Below are positions 11,415-22,129 of a stretch of DNA of 64,000 bases, one piece after another; position 1 is the first letter of the stretch; the number at the start of each line of letters is the position of its first letter. The stretch comes from Sophora flavescens (lineage: Eukaryota > Streptophyta > Magnoliopsida > Fabales > Fabaceae): NCBI GenBank assembly GCA_030762895.1, contig CM061069.1, positions 27,719,085 through 27,783,084 of the forward strand. The letters run 5' to 3'. The position numbers and the translations under genes were made by a program. The notes under the pieces are model-generated. The model had not been told where the DNA came from. It saw nothing but the letters and a program-made list of their open reading frames with translations, and did not search any database.

Positions 11415-11933
11415 AGTGATGGTTGAACTAGCCATCCTTGGATTGTAGTGATGAAACTTCTATATTCCGGCTTTAAACCATGAATAATAATTCTTCTTTT
11501 ACGATCATCATTGATATTTGATGCAACATCTAATTCAGATATCTCCCGACATAAAGGCTTTACTTTTGTAAAATACTGATTTATCGTCAAACCACGTTGT
11601 GTGAGAAACATCAATTCAGTTTCCCAAAGTTTTAATCTCATGTCATTCTTCTTAGAGGATCGTGAGACAAAAACGTCCCAGGCTCCTTTGGAGTTGTAAT
11701 ATGCCGAATGTGCTCCAGTATCTCCTCCTCAATGTTATCACGAACATTGTTTTTCCAGTTTTGATGTGTCACTTTCTCAAAGATTCTGCATCTACTGGTG
11801 GTGTGGTCCCGCTTCCGTTGACAACTTCCCATAAATCTTGACCTTGCAAATACGATTCTATGCAAGTATTCCATGTGCTATAATTTCGGTTGTTGAGTTT
11901 CTTGATGCAGCCAATAGAGATAAAATCTACCAT
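11415..11933 (-). pseudogene. Copia gag, N-terminal part
   Basis: On the minus strand, gag begins at the ATG complementary to 11931-11933 and runs down to 11415. Recognisable family blocks are YLQGQDLWEVVNG, EEEILEHIR and REISELD. Two frame changes (near 11780 and 11645) interrupt it. The start codon coincides with the CAT target duplication of CACTA-2, so the leader now lies 7 kb away at 19046-19260. Confidence 0.88.
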
Positions 11934-12756
11934 CACTAGTGGAAAATATACATTAGACGGTAAAGGTTTACGTCAGTTAACCAAAAGCTAGACGTTAAAA
12001 AGGAGGCGGTGGCAGTTTTGTAAATATCAGACTTCATTAATTCAATTTTAACGTCAGTTGTTTTAATGACTGACGTTAAAAGTGAAGTGACTCACTTTTA
12101 ACGTCAGTTCAATAAAAAACTGACGTTAACAGTGAACATTTTAACGTCAGTTGAATAAAGAACTGACGTTAAAAGTAAGTCACTTCACTTTTAACGTCAG
12201 TCCTTACATCAACAGACGTTAAAGGTTATTTTAATAATTTTTTTTATCTAGTATACGATCCCTTCCGCATTGCCTTCCTCAAAGTTTCAGTTTCACATGA
12301 ATTGCTTTGATGTTTTGTGTTTCTGTTTTGAAAACTATATGTTGAATCAATAACCCAAACCGGATCTCATTCATGAAGTGTAATACAGACTGATACAGAA
12401 GATTGAAAGGGTTTAAAATCCTATAAAAAGTTACATTGGGTTTAAAATCCTATAAAAAGTTACATTGAAAGGGTTTAAAATCCTAAACATTAAAGCTACA
12501 TCCCATCAGAGAGTTTTATGAAATATGCCAAAGGGAAAACTATACTCCGAAGACTTCAGAAAACTGGGGGGCATGAGAGAGCTCAAGAGAGAGGCAAAAA
12601 CAGGTGCACTAGATCTGTTTCAAGCAAAGGCAGTGGTTCCAGAGACTTCCAAGACGGTCACTTGCTGCCAAAGCTGAGGTTTTGGAACTGTGACCCCCGA
12701 GCACTCGATTAGCCCTCCAAAGACTGATTCTCCGGAAGGTGATAAGGTGAGCAACT

Positions 12757-13080
12757 CACATAATGTATTTTACTCAAACTTATCACCCATGTAATGTAAT
12801 TTACTCAAACTCAGAAGTTGTTTGACCATTAAGACAAAGACCTTTGAGTTTAGGAATAGGAAGAAAGAGTGATGAAGTTAATCTCCACGGCAGAGCCATA
12901 TTGTGAAGCAGAAAATTAAAAGGATGGAAGGAAGCTATATATAGGAGCAGGGGATGAAGTTACTAAGCTATTCTGATTTTCTTGAAAACTTACCTATAAA
13001 CATAATGCTCATTAAGAGGATTGAGTTACAAGGTGCATGGGTAAGTAGCACAGTACAGTCAAAGGAATGAATGTTTTTGC
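12757..13080. repeat. Internal duplication in CACTA-2, copy A
   Basis: This segment is highly similar to 13960-14265 in the same orientation, and to 27293-27600 in CACTA-3. It contains a minus-strand TATA box (TATATATA near 12935) and the small open frame at 12801-12899. Confidence 0.85.
12801..12899 (-). CDS. Conserved 32-codon mini-ORF in CACTA-2, copy A
   Basis: The minus-strand frame starts MALPWRLTSSLFLPIPKLKG and has 32 codons plus a stop. It lies about 35 bp downstream of a TATA box in the same direction. The same frame is preserved, with the same length and no indel, in two further copies (13986-14084, 27336-27434). A GT directly after the GAG codon at the end could be a splice donor. 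The N-terminus is hydrophobic and basic with Ser/Thr, which would suit an organelle-targeting sequence. The product is not recognised and translation is unproven. Confidence 0.4.
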   Translation of the reverse strand: MALPWRLTSSLFLPIPKLKGLCLNGQTTSEFE

Positions 13081-13959
13081 ATATATCTATACACTTTTAA
13101 CGTCAGTTTTTTAAAAAAACTGACGTTAAAAGTGTTTTTAAAATAAAAAATATTTATTGTTAACGTCAGTTTTTTATACAACTGACGTTAAAAGTTTGAT
13201 TTTTACTTCAGTTAAATAAATAGCTGGCGTAAATAATCCTATATATTATAAACGTGCAGAATGAATATTGGAAATAATGTAATTAATATACGGGAACTTG
13301 GCAGTCATAAATTAAGTTGACGTTAAAAATGAAGTGGTGGCAGTTTGTAAATATTAAATCACTATTTGCGTCAGTTCTATAAATAACTGACGTAAATAAT
13401 TATGAAACTCATTTCATTGGTTGTCATGTCCCTGTTGTCCCTCTTAACGCAGATCACTCCATATAGTACTGCAGTTTATTTCTAAACCTTTTTTTTATAC
13501 AAGTTTATTTTTAATTTTTATTAATTAGCTTGAATTAGTAAACAAATTCTTGTGCAAATTAAAATAAATAAACACTTAACATAAAACAAGTTATATGTAT
13601 AATCAAATCGTATGACATTGAAGCGATTCATAAGTTAAAATTACATGATTAAAAGATAAAAAATTTCTGCAACATAGCCCTAAAATATAAAAAAGTTTCT
13701 GCATCAACATCATTTTCTTCTCAATCCTGTCATCAGAAACTCCAATGGATGCATCACCTCCCTCACTTGAATTCCATGATGCAAAGTAAATCCTCAGTCA
13801 CTAGCAGCGAAAGCAAAGTGAAATGGATCTTAGCATCTTTCTTCTTCAGTGGAGTTCCTTGATGCATCATCTTGAATCCACAATCACTTGCTTCCAAAGT
13901 AAAGTGAAAGGGATGACGGGGATGAAATAAAGTGAGAGAATCACATTACGTGATTCACC

Positions 13960-14265
13960 CAACCTTAATATCCATGTAATGTGATTTACTCAAACTCAGA
14001 AGTTGTTTGACCATTAAGACAAAGATCTTTGAGTCTAGGAATAGGAAGAAAGAGTGATGAAGTTAGTCTCCATTGCAGAGCCATATTGTGAAGCAAAAAA
14101 ATTAAAAGGATGGAAGGAAGCTATTTATAGGAGAAGTGGATGAAGTTACTAAGCTATTCTGATTTTCTGGAAAACTTATCTATAAACTTAATGCTCATTA
14201 AGAGGATTAGGTACAAGGTGAATGGGTAGGTAGCACAGTAGTCAAAGGAATGAATGTTTTTGCAG
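13960..14265. repeat. Internal duplication in CACTA-2, copy B
   Basis: This is the second copy of the 12757-13080 segment, about 1.2 kb downstream. Its TATA box is the canonical plant form CTATAAATA on the minus strand (about 14120-14130). Confidence 0.85.
13986..14084 (-). CDS. Conserved 32-codon mini-ORF in CACTA-2, copy B
   Basis: The frame begins MALQWRLTSSLFLPIPRLKD. Against copy A it has Pro-to-Gln, Lys-to-Arg and Gly-to-Asp changes and a silent Leu codon change, with no indel. The TATA box lies about 40 bp upstream of the ATG. The sequence beyond the frame differs from copies A and C, so any second exon is not shared. Confidence 0.38.
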   Translation of the reverse strand: MALQWRLTSSLFLPIPRLKDLCLNGQTTSEFE

Positions 14266-15117
14266 AAACTAATAAACTTTTAACGTCCGTTGTGTAATAC
14301 AATTGACGTAAGAAGTTGTGAGTGTTTTTAACGTCAGTTTCTTAATACAACTTACGTTAAATATATGACCTTTAACGTCAGTTTTTACTAACAACTGACG
14401 TAATAAGTGTGAGAGTTTTTAACGTCAGTTTATTAAGTCAACTGATGTTAAATATATGATCTTCAACGTCAGGTTTTACCAAAAACTGACGTAAAATGTT
14501 GTTTTATTTTAATTATAACGTTTACCCCTGCGCGCCTTCTCCACTTCTCTGTACGTACGTGTCTTTTCTCTTTTCATCACGCTCAACCCTCACTCTCAAC
14601 CCTCACTCTTGCTCTCACTCTTGCTCTCACTCTGCCCTAATCACGAGCTCATCTCCACCCCAACCACTGTGAGGGCTTCTTCGCCACCACCGTGAGGTAC
14701 ACTCTCAACCCCTAACTCTGTCTTTCCCGCTCATTCTTTGTAATAACTTGACATCTCTCTTTCCCCTTCCCGCGCACTAACTCTCCTTGTCCCTCTGCTC
14801 TCAGTAACCACATCGAACGTTGGCCACCACTCGAGCTTCCCCCCCATCACCACGCGAGCGCCTATTTCTGGTGAGTCTTTAATTAGGGCACATTTTTTTA
14901 TTTTTGGTTTTGAGTGCATGCATGTTGCTCTACTGGTTTGAAACTGTAGTCTCAGTAGTTGAAACTTGAAACTGTGAGTTTGAGTTGTTTGGAATGTCTC
15001 TATTTTTGGTTTTGAGTGTATGTTGAAACTGTAGTCTCAGTAGTTGTAACTTTAAACCGTGAGCTTGAGTTGTTTGGACTGTCTCTATTTTTGGTTTTGA
15101 GTGCATGTTGCTCTGCT

Positions 15118-15245
15118 GGTTGATCTGTCACGACCGTGATGCTCATCACGGCTAGGCCGTGATCAGTTCTGCCTATGAGGGTCTAGTTCAGTTGGCACGT
15201 TACGGCCGTGATGGACATCACGGCCAGGCCGTGACCAGTGCTTGG
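15118..15245. repeat. Palindrome cluster CACGGCCGTGA in the CACTA-2 leader
   Basis: Four near-palindromic units of the type TCACGACCGTGATG and ATCACGGCCAGGCCGTGA are packed into about 110 bp. A related cluster occurs at about 32205-32365 in the insertion that splits the CACTA-3 transposase. No function is known to me. Confidence 0.7.
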
Positions 15246-15415
15246 TAATCTTCAAAAACTATAGTTTTCAATCTCCCGTATTGTCCTTATATTGGATATA
15301 TAGATGTTTTGTATATCTACAGGACCTATCTAGTTATTTTTATTTATACTTCTGTATTTATTTTGAGTTATAACCTATGTTAATACATATATATTGTTTC
15401 TGAACAGGCATACAT

Positions 15416-18404
15416 ATGGATCAGTCGGATAGCCCACATGCACGGGAGGACACTGTGGGGGTTTCGCAGGACCCGATCACGCCTACGCTTGATTCTAGTG
15501 TAAGTTTACATGTTATATACTATCTTTAGTCCTTCTTTTTAATGTAAGTTTATAATGTTACAACCCTCTATTTTAACATTTTTTTTGTCCATACAGACAT
15601 CACAGGCTCATAGGAAACGGGGTAGAGGAGCCACCTCGTTGAAGAAACTAGAGAAGGACAGGCAGAGCGGACAGAAGCTTGAGGTGTCCTTCGATGCTAA
15701 TCTAAATGCCCAGGGACCCCGTGCTAAAGAATTTAATAAGTGGGTGTTTCTACAAGCGAAGCAAAAGACGTAAGCATCAACTACAACCATCGGAATGACG
15801 TTCCACAGAACGTTAAGGATCGGATTTGGGAGGCTATCACGGTATTTTACCTTTACATTCGTTTGATTTACATTATTAGATAATTATCCGAGTTATAATC
15901 CATCCAGTTGTTATATATGTATCTAATGTGTAGGTAGCTTGGACTGTGCCAAATGACGAGGATCATCGTCATAAATGTATGAAAATGGCATCAAAGCGTT
16001 GGAATGGGTTCAAGCATGATCTTACCAGGTACTATGTATCTGGGAAGAAGCGGATTGATAAAATGTTCTCGGATTATCCCTGGATTGATCAGGATACTTG
16101 GGATATGTTTGCTAGGAGTCGACAGGATGGAGAATTTCAGGTTGGTTGATTAAGTTAATTTTTTATGCTTATTATAGATCATTTAACTGTATTTAATTAT
16201 GTGTTTTTGTTTGAAAAGGCTAAGGCAAATAAGGGTCGGCAGAATCAGGTGAAGAACGTCCACCGCCACACCATGTCTCAGGGTGGGTACCAGACTCGGA
16301 TCGAGCAGATGATGGCGGATAGGCTGAGGGCGAAGCAGGAAGAGCACTCTGCTAGGATTGAAAGAGGAGAGGTGCCTGAGGGCACACCATCAAGTCCTCC
16401 GTCGGACATCGACCGCGAGGATGTCGGGTTCGCCGGCCGCATGACAAAGACGGGATCTTTTAAAGTTGATGCCACTCGCGAAGTGGCAGATAGGATTGTA
16501 AGTAAATAATTAACTTGATTTCAATTGATATTTGTATAGATATTTGCAACACTTTTCACTTGCACATTTTTTCATTTTTTTCATTGTAGATGGATCTTAA
16601 AGCAAAATCCTCCCAAGGCGCATTCGTCCCTTCTGGACGGCAGGACGTTTTGATGACTGCTCTAGACAAGAAAGACCATCCTGGTCGGGTTCTCGGTGTT
16701 CCTGGGAACGTGACCATCAAACAATATTATGACAAGTCTGCTTCACGAAAGCGGGTGGTCAATGAAGCATCAATTTTGGCTGACATTACTCAGCACCTCA
16801 TGTCCAACCCAGATATTACAACACATCTGATGCAAGGCTTAATATCCAACCCAGAATTCAAGCAGGCGCTTGCCAGAGAGCTTTCCTCCATCGGTACATC
16901 CCAGGACACCGCAGGGCTTGCCAACCCTTCACATGTGAGCACAAAAGAGAGTTTTAGTAAGGCACATGTGGAGGACGATGAGTTGGCAGCTAGGGAGCGG
17001 GAGTTGGAAGTCCAGCGCCATGAGCATGAGTTGGAAATGAAAAGGCGTGAGCTTGAGTTGGACTCCAAACGACGTGAGCTCGAAATGTTAGCAAAGGTAT
17101 TTATTCATTATTAATGTCCAAATTAGTCAAATAATTACTTGTGTTTTTTTTAATTATCAAAAACTTATTTATTTTATTTTTCCTAAACTGAAGGCCAAGT
17201 CGACGTCGGTGTCGCTGTCACCTATCACTCGTTTGTTCTCACTTGGTGAGGATTATGCATTTGATATTTTTGAATGTCCATTGGATCACGATGTATGGGT
17301 GGCACGTCCAGATCAACAGAGGATATTTTCCTTCTGTGGTGACGATCTCGGGAACGCCTGCAGAAATAACGTCTGGATGAACAGCAATGTCATCAGTCTC
17401 TGGTGCACGTAAGTTAATTTTAATTTTATAACTTATTTATTTTTGGTATTTTTCCATTTAATAATTTATTTTAATTTCAATATATATATTATGTAATTAA
17501 CATCCACACCTTTTCATATCTTAGGTATCTCCATCGTCTTCAGCTTGATAAGGGCGTTGCATCAGTTTACGGTTTCTTAGATCCGTCAATCCTTCTGCCC
17601 GATTTCTTTGCTGGCGATGCATTGAGTAAATACTTTGGGAACTTGTTGGAAGACAATCCAAAAGAATTATATCTGGCTCCCTACTGTATGGAACGCCATT
17701 GGCAGTTGTTCGTACTTCACCCGTCTAGGCATACTGTCATATTCTTTCGCTCTCTCCACCAAGATCCGCCACCGAAGGTGGTGGAAGCTGTAAATATGTA
17801 AGTAACTAATCTTAAATTTAATTTAAGTTTTAATATCAGTTGTTTTTAGTTTATTACACACATGATATATGAGTTTGTTAATTGATCGACATGATTATTT
17901 GTTTATGATAGCGCGCTGAAGGCGAGTAGCATAAGTTGCGCCAACGGGAGAAGTAGGACTTCTAAGGCTAAAGCAAATCCTGTATGGAACATCCTCAAGG
18001 TTTGGTAGTTTATTTATCAAATAATTAATATTATAATTACTAATTTATATGTATATTCAACTGACGTTGAAATTAATTTTGTTGGTAGTCTCGATTTCAA
18101 ATTGACGGGTGGTCGTGCGGCTATTATGTGATGCTTCATATGCTGAACATAGTCTCCGCATCTATTACGGATGGATGAAAGAAGGTAATATTTAAACAAC
18201 TTGTTAAATTATATATTATAGTTTTGAAGATGACTTGCATTGATGTTATTGTTATTATTTGAACGTGTCTAGGCATTTATCGACCAATCGCCTATTGAAG
18301 AAGATGAGTTAAGAGACTTGAGGATGCGCTTTGCTGAATTCTTCTTCAAGTATGCGGCTGAAAAAGGAATTGACAACATACCTCCGCACTACTTAGATGA
18401 ATAG
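15416..18404 (+). pseudogene. CACTA-2 second gene with C-terminal Ulp1-like (C48) protease domain, nearly intact
   Basis: Ten exons can be read with GT/AG introns: 15416-15499, 15597-15841, 15934-16140, 16219-16497, 16590-17096, 17194-17408, 17525-17797, 17912-17999, 18089-18184 and 18273-18404, for about 708 codons. The N-terminal half is the plant En/Spm-type transposase domain (KRWNGFKHDLTRYYV; MTKTGSFKVD; then a long charged coiled coil rich in REL repeats). The C-terminal part resembles a Ulp1/C48 cysteine protease: His in ERHWQLFVLHP and Cys in QIDGWSCGYYVM (codon 18116-18118). The usual Asp position reads FFRSLHQ, that is Arg. Damage is light: one missing base in exon 2 near 15769 and a TGG-to-TGA stop at 18176-18178. 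In related elements this gene accompanies TNP2, which CACTA-2 lacks. Confidence 0.82.
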
Positions 18405-19045
18405 TTTTTTTGTTAGACTTTAGAAACTAATTAATAACATGTATATATATATCCTTAGATAGTTTTGTTTTTTAGACATTGGAACTAAAATTTATTTATA
18501 TATATACATGGGTTTTGGTTTAAGTCCCCCCATTGTTCAATTTTCCTTTGCAATTCTGTAATGTGTGTGATATTCTGTGTTACTGGGACTGAATGCAGGG
18601 ATAGCTGAGGGGAGTGATATTTTAAAACTGAATTTACAAAAAAAAAACCTATTAACATCAGTTGTATCAAACAACGGCGTTAATAGTATTTTATAAAATA
18701 TACAAGATACACTATTAACGCCGCTTGTTTATTACAACGACGTTAAAATTAAACATTTAACGTCGGTTCTTTATAACAACCGACGTTAGTTTTAACAAAA
18801 TCAACGCCCGGTTGTCTTAAAGAACTCGACGTTAATAGTTTTATGTTTAACGCCAATTGTTTAAAAACTCGACAAAATTAACGCCGCTTTTGTTAAAGAA
18901 CTCGACGTTAATAGTTTTATATTTAACGCCGCTTCTCAACCGACGTTAAAATATTAACTATTAACGCCACCGTATTTACGCTACGATGATTCGACGTAAA
19001 AATCAATTTTAACTGACGTAAAAAGCACTTATTGCACTAGTGCAT

Positions 19046-19246
19046 TGTGATAACTTGTTATAACTTCCTCGAGAATAGGAAAGTATGGTCCCAGGCCAAC
19101 AAGCTTTACAGTCCCTGACTGTACACGAGCATAGTTTCCACTAATGCTACCTCCGATTTGGCACCTCCATCAATAGTCCCTGACTATTAGACTTTCTTGG
19201 GCAGCACCTCAACTCTCTAGCAGCTCACCTGGTCCTAGACCGTATG
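19046..19246 (-). other. Untranslated leader of the copia element
   Basis: This is the segment between the primer-binding site and the gag start. It is now cut off from gag by CACTA-2. No reading frame is supported. Confidence 0.7.
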
Positions 19247-19258
19247 GCTCTGATACCA
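19247..19258 (-). other. Primer-binding site of the copia element
   Basis: On the minus strand this reads TGGTATCAGAGC, complementary to the 3' end of plant initiator-methionine tRNA, two bases inside the 5' LTR. It fixes the element's orientation. Confidence 0.92.
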
Positions 19259-19260
19259 AA

Positions 19261-19625
19261 TGTTGAGAAAATGGCAGCAAGAAGGTAACAAATTTTTGTC
19301 ACACACACTCACATAATTACAAGGAAGCAAGAATGATTGAATTGTAATTCATTCTACACACACTAAAACAAAGTACATCATATGCTATTTATAGGCAAAG
19401 TCTCCTCATAAACTATTACATAAATAAAGGAAATCAATCAAGATAAGTAATCCATGAGTCAAAGTTTGCAACTCAAGTCAAAGTTTGCAACTCAATTTTA
19501 ATTTGAACTTACAACTTGAAAAGTCAAAATTTGTAACTCAATTTGTAATTGAATTTGCAAAGTTGTAATAAGACAAGACAACCTTTTCTTGTCGTGACAT
19601 ATAATAATTATTGATTTTTTCAATA
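19261..19625 (-). repeat. 5' LTR of the copia element
   Basis: This 365-bp copy pairs with 992-1349. It holds the minus-strand TATA box CTATAAATA near 19385-19395, the likely start of element transcription. It is followed outward by the TTTCT duplication. Confidence 0.93.
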
Positions 19626-20022
19626 TTTCTACTTTCCTGTAAGACAAAGAGTAATGCCTACGAAAGCAATCTCATGCATATTTCTGAATATCTGTTTCTC
19701 AACGGAAGATCGCCTTATAACAATGTTTTGCAGAATCTAAAATCCAATCATATAAATATAACTAATAATTTATTAAACGAAACCTTGCCTGACAAAACCA
19801 AATTTGAAAAACTAGGAAACTTTAAAACTAGACCGACGTATACATTATATGTGTTCATCAAGATCAGGAAAGTAAGATTACCGGTATAACAAGGTTTTAA
19901 ATTGTTGACCGCATAAAATGATATTAGAAAGCAACATCTCGTTTGCATTGTCACAACATTGAAGATCATTTTGATCTTAATTATCTGCATTAGTCTGCAA
20001 CTGCCACAATGCAATTGTGGAC

Positions 20023-20025
<3 letters not shown>

Positions 20026-20076
<51 letters not shown>
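20026..20076. repeat. (AT)n microsatellite
   Basis: About 25 uninterrupted AT units lie roughly 300 bp beyond the stop codon of the Dof gene. Its length is likely to vary between individuals. Confidence 0.98.
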
Positions 20077-20078
<2 letters not shown>

Positions 20079-20379
20079 CACAACCACAATTTAGAAGTGT
20101 TACTATAGCTTCAAAGACTACAATCTTGAGGAAGAGCTTTGTCGTTATTGTGATCTTACCCGACTCGAAGGATTAGTATTTGTAGTTACACAGATAAGAT
20201 ACCTTAAAGAAAAAAAAGAAAAAAAAAAAGAGACTGTATTTTTAATTTGTTTACAACTTCAAATTATTTAGTAGTAATGATTCATTCTATACATAGCTAT
20301 ATATATAACCAAAAAAAAGTAAAAGACAACAATGAAGAGACTTCTACTTTTATCAAGGCCTTTTTTTTTAATCAAGGAT

Positions 20380-21228
20380 TCAAGGCTTTGAAAAAGAAGC
20401 ATCCCTTGGTAAATCAAAGGGGTTCCAATTATCAATTAGCAAGTTTGCATCATCATGAGCTTCTTCAGGTCCAAAAAGTGGAGGTTGGGTAGCTTGAAAG
20501 GCATGGTTTACCATCATCTCGGTATTGGACCACATCATATGATCATGTGAGGCTTCCTCTTCACCTGGTAACGGTGGCAACTCAAAATTGATAGCATCAT
20601 GATTACGACATTCCTCAATTCTATCTTCTTGATGCGTCTGCATAGAGTTGAACCCGCTAAAATACATGGGATTATGATCACCATGATCACAAAAATGGGA
20701 TTCTGTGGGAAAATTCAAACACCCAGTAAGACCAAGTTCTTGATCAGGCAAAGAACTTGGGCTAATTTCTGTGTTAGATAGCCTTGAATTTCCTAGACAA
20801 TGATCATCAAAAACTGCATGCATTTGATCTGGATGATTCTCAACCTCTGCTCCTAAATCTGGCTTTCGATTGAGGAAATTTGCATAAACTAGTGCAAGAT
20901 CAATATCTGGTCCTGAGGAACTAGAAGATGAAGTCCTAACTGGGTTGTTTGTAGAATCAACACAAGATGAATTTTTGAAAGTAAGACTATCAATGGATTG
21001 TCTTAAGTGCTTGTTACCTCGTCTGTTTTTCCGGCAGCCGCCGCCGACCGGCACATTGCGGAGGGATCCTCCTTTAGTCCAGTACCTTCTGCAGCCTTTG
21101 CAAAAGTACCTTGGTTGAGTTAAGCTGTAGTTGTTGTAGTAGCAGAACTTGGTGTTTGAAGAACCACACCTAGGACAATTAGGTGATATCTCAACATTAT
21201 GCTTCCATACACTACTCTCCATCACCAC
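20380..21228 (-). CDS. DOF3.5: Dof zinc-finger transcription factor, DOF3.5-like
   Basis: This single-exon gene of 282 codons encodes a plant-specific DNA-binding protein expected to act in the nucleus at AAAG sites. The Dof domain covers about residues 16-70: a CPRC...CYYNNY...YFCKGCRRYW C2C2 zinc finger with all four cysteines, followed by the basic GGSLRNVPVGGGCRKNRR tail. Downstream, the block DIDLALVYANFLNRKPD and the C-terminal NLLIDNWNPFDL region match what I recall of Arabidopsis DOF3.5, and set it apart from most other Dof proteins. The start is the first ATG before the finger; a second Met follows two codons later. There is no damage. The dead copia element ends about 750 bp downstream. 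The symbol denotes the closest relative, not proven orthology. Confidence 0.95.
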   Translation of the reverse strand: MVMESSVWKHNVEISPNCPRCGSSNTKFCYYNNYSLTQPRYFCKGCRRYWTKGGSLRNVPVGGGCRKNRRGNKHLRQSIDSLTFKNSSCVDSTNNPVRTSSSSSSGPDIDLALVYANFLNRKPDLGAEVENHPDQMHAVFDDHCLGNSRLSNTEISPSSLPDQELGLTGCLNFPTESHFCDHGDHNPMYFSGFNSMQTHQEDRIEECRNHDAINFELPPLPGEEEASHDHMMWSNTEMMVNHAFQATQPPLFGPEEAHDDANLLIDNWNPFDLPRDASFSKP

Positions 21229-21329
21229 TAGCCTCTACCTGCATCTGAGTCATCAAAAAAATTGTCCCTCCTCTTTCTGTGTTTACAATGAGAATGAGAG
21301 AGAAAGGTGTGAAGTGCTAATAACTAGAG

Positions 21330-21338
21330 TTATATGTG
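21330..21338 (-). promoter_or_regulatory. Possible TATA element of the Dof gene
   Basis: The minus-strand sequence ACATATAAC lies about 100 bp upstream of the start codon. Position and composition fit a TATA box, but the motif is short and untested. Confidence 0.3.
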
Positions 21339-21531
21339 GTATGAGTGAAGCTTGAGTTCCTAAAAGCACATTGAGTGTTGAGGTTAAGATTGTTTTGTAA
21401 TGCACATGAGATCATGGATATAATCTTGGAAATGTGTATGTACCCCATGCACATGAGCATATGCATGGAGTAAGTTATTAGTCTGGTAGTGTTACTACAC
21501 CGTAGGCTAATATAGGGTGTCGGTGTTTACC

Positions 21532-21540
21532 ACACGTGGC
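21532..21540 (-). promoter_or_regulatory. ABRE/G-box upstream of the Dof gene
   Basis: ACACGTGGC is a perfect ABRE-type G-box, bound by bZIP and bHLH factors in plants. It lies about 300 bp upstream of the Dof start codon. The link to abscisic-acid or light control is an inference from the motif alone. Confidence 0.4.
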
Positions 21541-21984
21541 ATGATGGCATTGGTGGAGGTGAGGGCGATTGGGGAAGCAAAGCCATCGGTAGCACCATTT
21601 CAGGTTTCTTTCAACTGCAGACAGCTTTAGATAGGAGAAGCACATCCCCACAAAAGGGTAGCATCCCAACCCCACTTACTAATTGAAAATAGAAACTCCA
21701 CTATTTAACAACCATTCCATTTTTGTAAAAATATAATTTTACTTTTGGATTATAGCAGATATAGCTAATAAAAAAATGAAATCATGGCTATGTACAATTT
21801 CTTTTAAATTTTAATCACCCCTACTGATTAATCATTGTTGAGGGATTCTCATGCAACTTTATTAGTATATATTAATTCAGCCTTTTTATTCTCCAAGGGA
21901 TTCTTATAGTATACCTTACATACGGGCCGGGGAGATGATAGAAGAGAATGAGAAAGGACGAAACACACGCTATTAGAAAATCAT

Positions 21985-22125
21985 CATTTTATTTTTAGAC
22001 AGATTCACAGACGGGAGGAAATTTGGTCATTGCAGGATTTCTAGAAGTTGCGTTACGAGAATTTGAACCCGACACACTTATATATAATTCATATCCCGCA
22101 TCTTAACCAACTGAATAATTGACTT
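21985..22125 (-). mobile_element. tRNA-derived SINE-like sequence, minus strand
   Basis: On the minus strand, TCAGTTGGTTAAGA (box A type) is followed 30-40 bases later by GGGTTCAAATTC (box B type), the spacing of an internal Pol III promoter. The tRNA fold is not intact, so this is a SINE head rather than a tRNA gene. Confidence 0.5.
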
Positions 22126-22129
22126 AAGG

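Larger units (their letters stand above)
11934..19042. mobile_element. CACTA-2 with Ulp1-domain gene
   Basis: The element starts CACTAGTGGAAAATATACAT and ends TGCACTAGTG, with the 3-bp duplication CAT at 11931-11933 and 19043-19045. Subterminal arrays use the motif TAACGTCAGTT / AACTGACGTTA (12030-12230, 13090-13400, 14275-14515, 18650-19020), a different motif from CACTA-1, so it is another family. It carries the gene at 15416-18404 but no TNP2 transposase. An internal duplication repeats about 300 bp (12757-13080 and 13960-14265). Confidence 0.94.
992..19625 (-). mobile_element. Ty1/copia LTR retrotransposon, interrupted by two CACTA elements
   Basis: This is a complete copia element read on the minus strand. 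Its LTRs are 992-1349 and 19261-19625, and the 5-bp duplication TTTCT lies at 987-991 and 19626-19630. Removing the two CACTA insertions (4667-11411 and 11934-19042) and one copy of each 3-bp duplication leaves about 4.77 kb, the normal size for the family. Domain order is gag, zinc knuckle, protease, integrase, reverse transcriptase, RNase H, as expected for Ty1/copia (integrase before RT). Every domain carries stops or frameshifts, so the element is dead. The two LTRs differ at roughly thirty positions by eye, so it is old relative to the chromovirus in the VIR intron. Confidence 0.95.

Noticed and set aside
16278..17068. Minus-strand frames opposite the CACTA-2 gene
   Set aside because: They are shadows of strongly coding plus-strand exons.
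21478..21675. 65-codon minus-strand frame upstream of the Dof gene
   Set aside because: No start context, domain or splice support. It lies in likely promoter sequence.
22040..22125. Possible tRNA gene on the minus strand
   Set aside because: Box A and box B are present but the cloverleaf and acceptor stem do not form. Better explained as a SINE.
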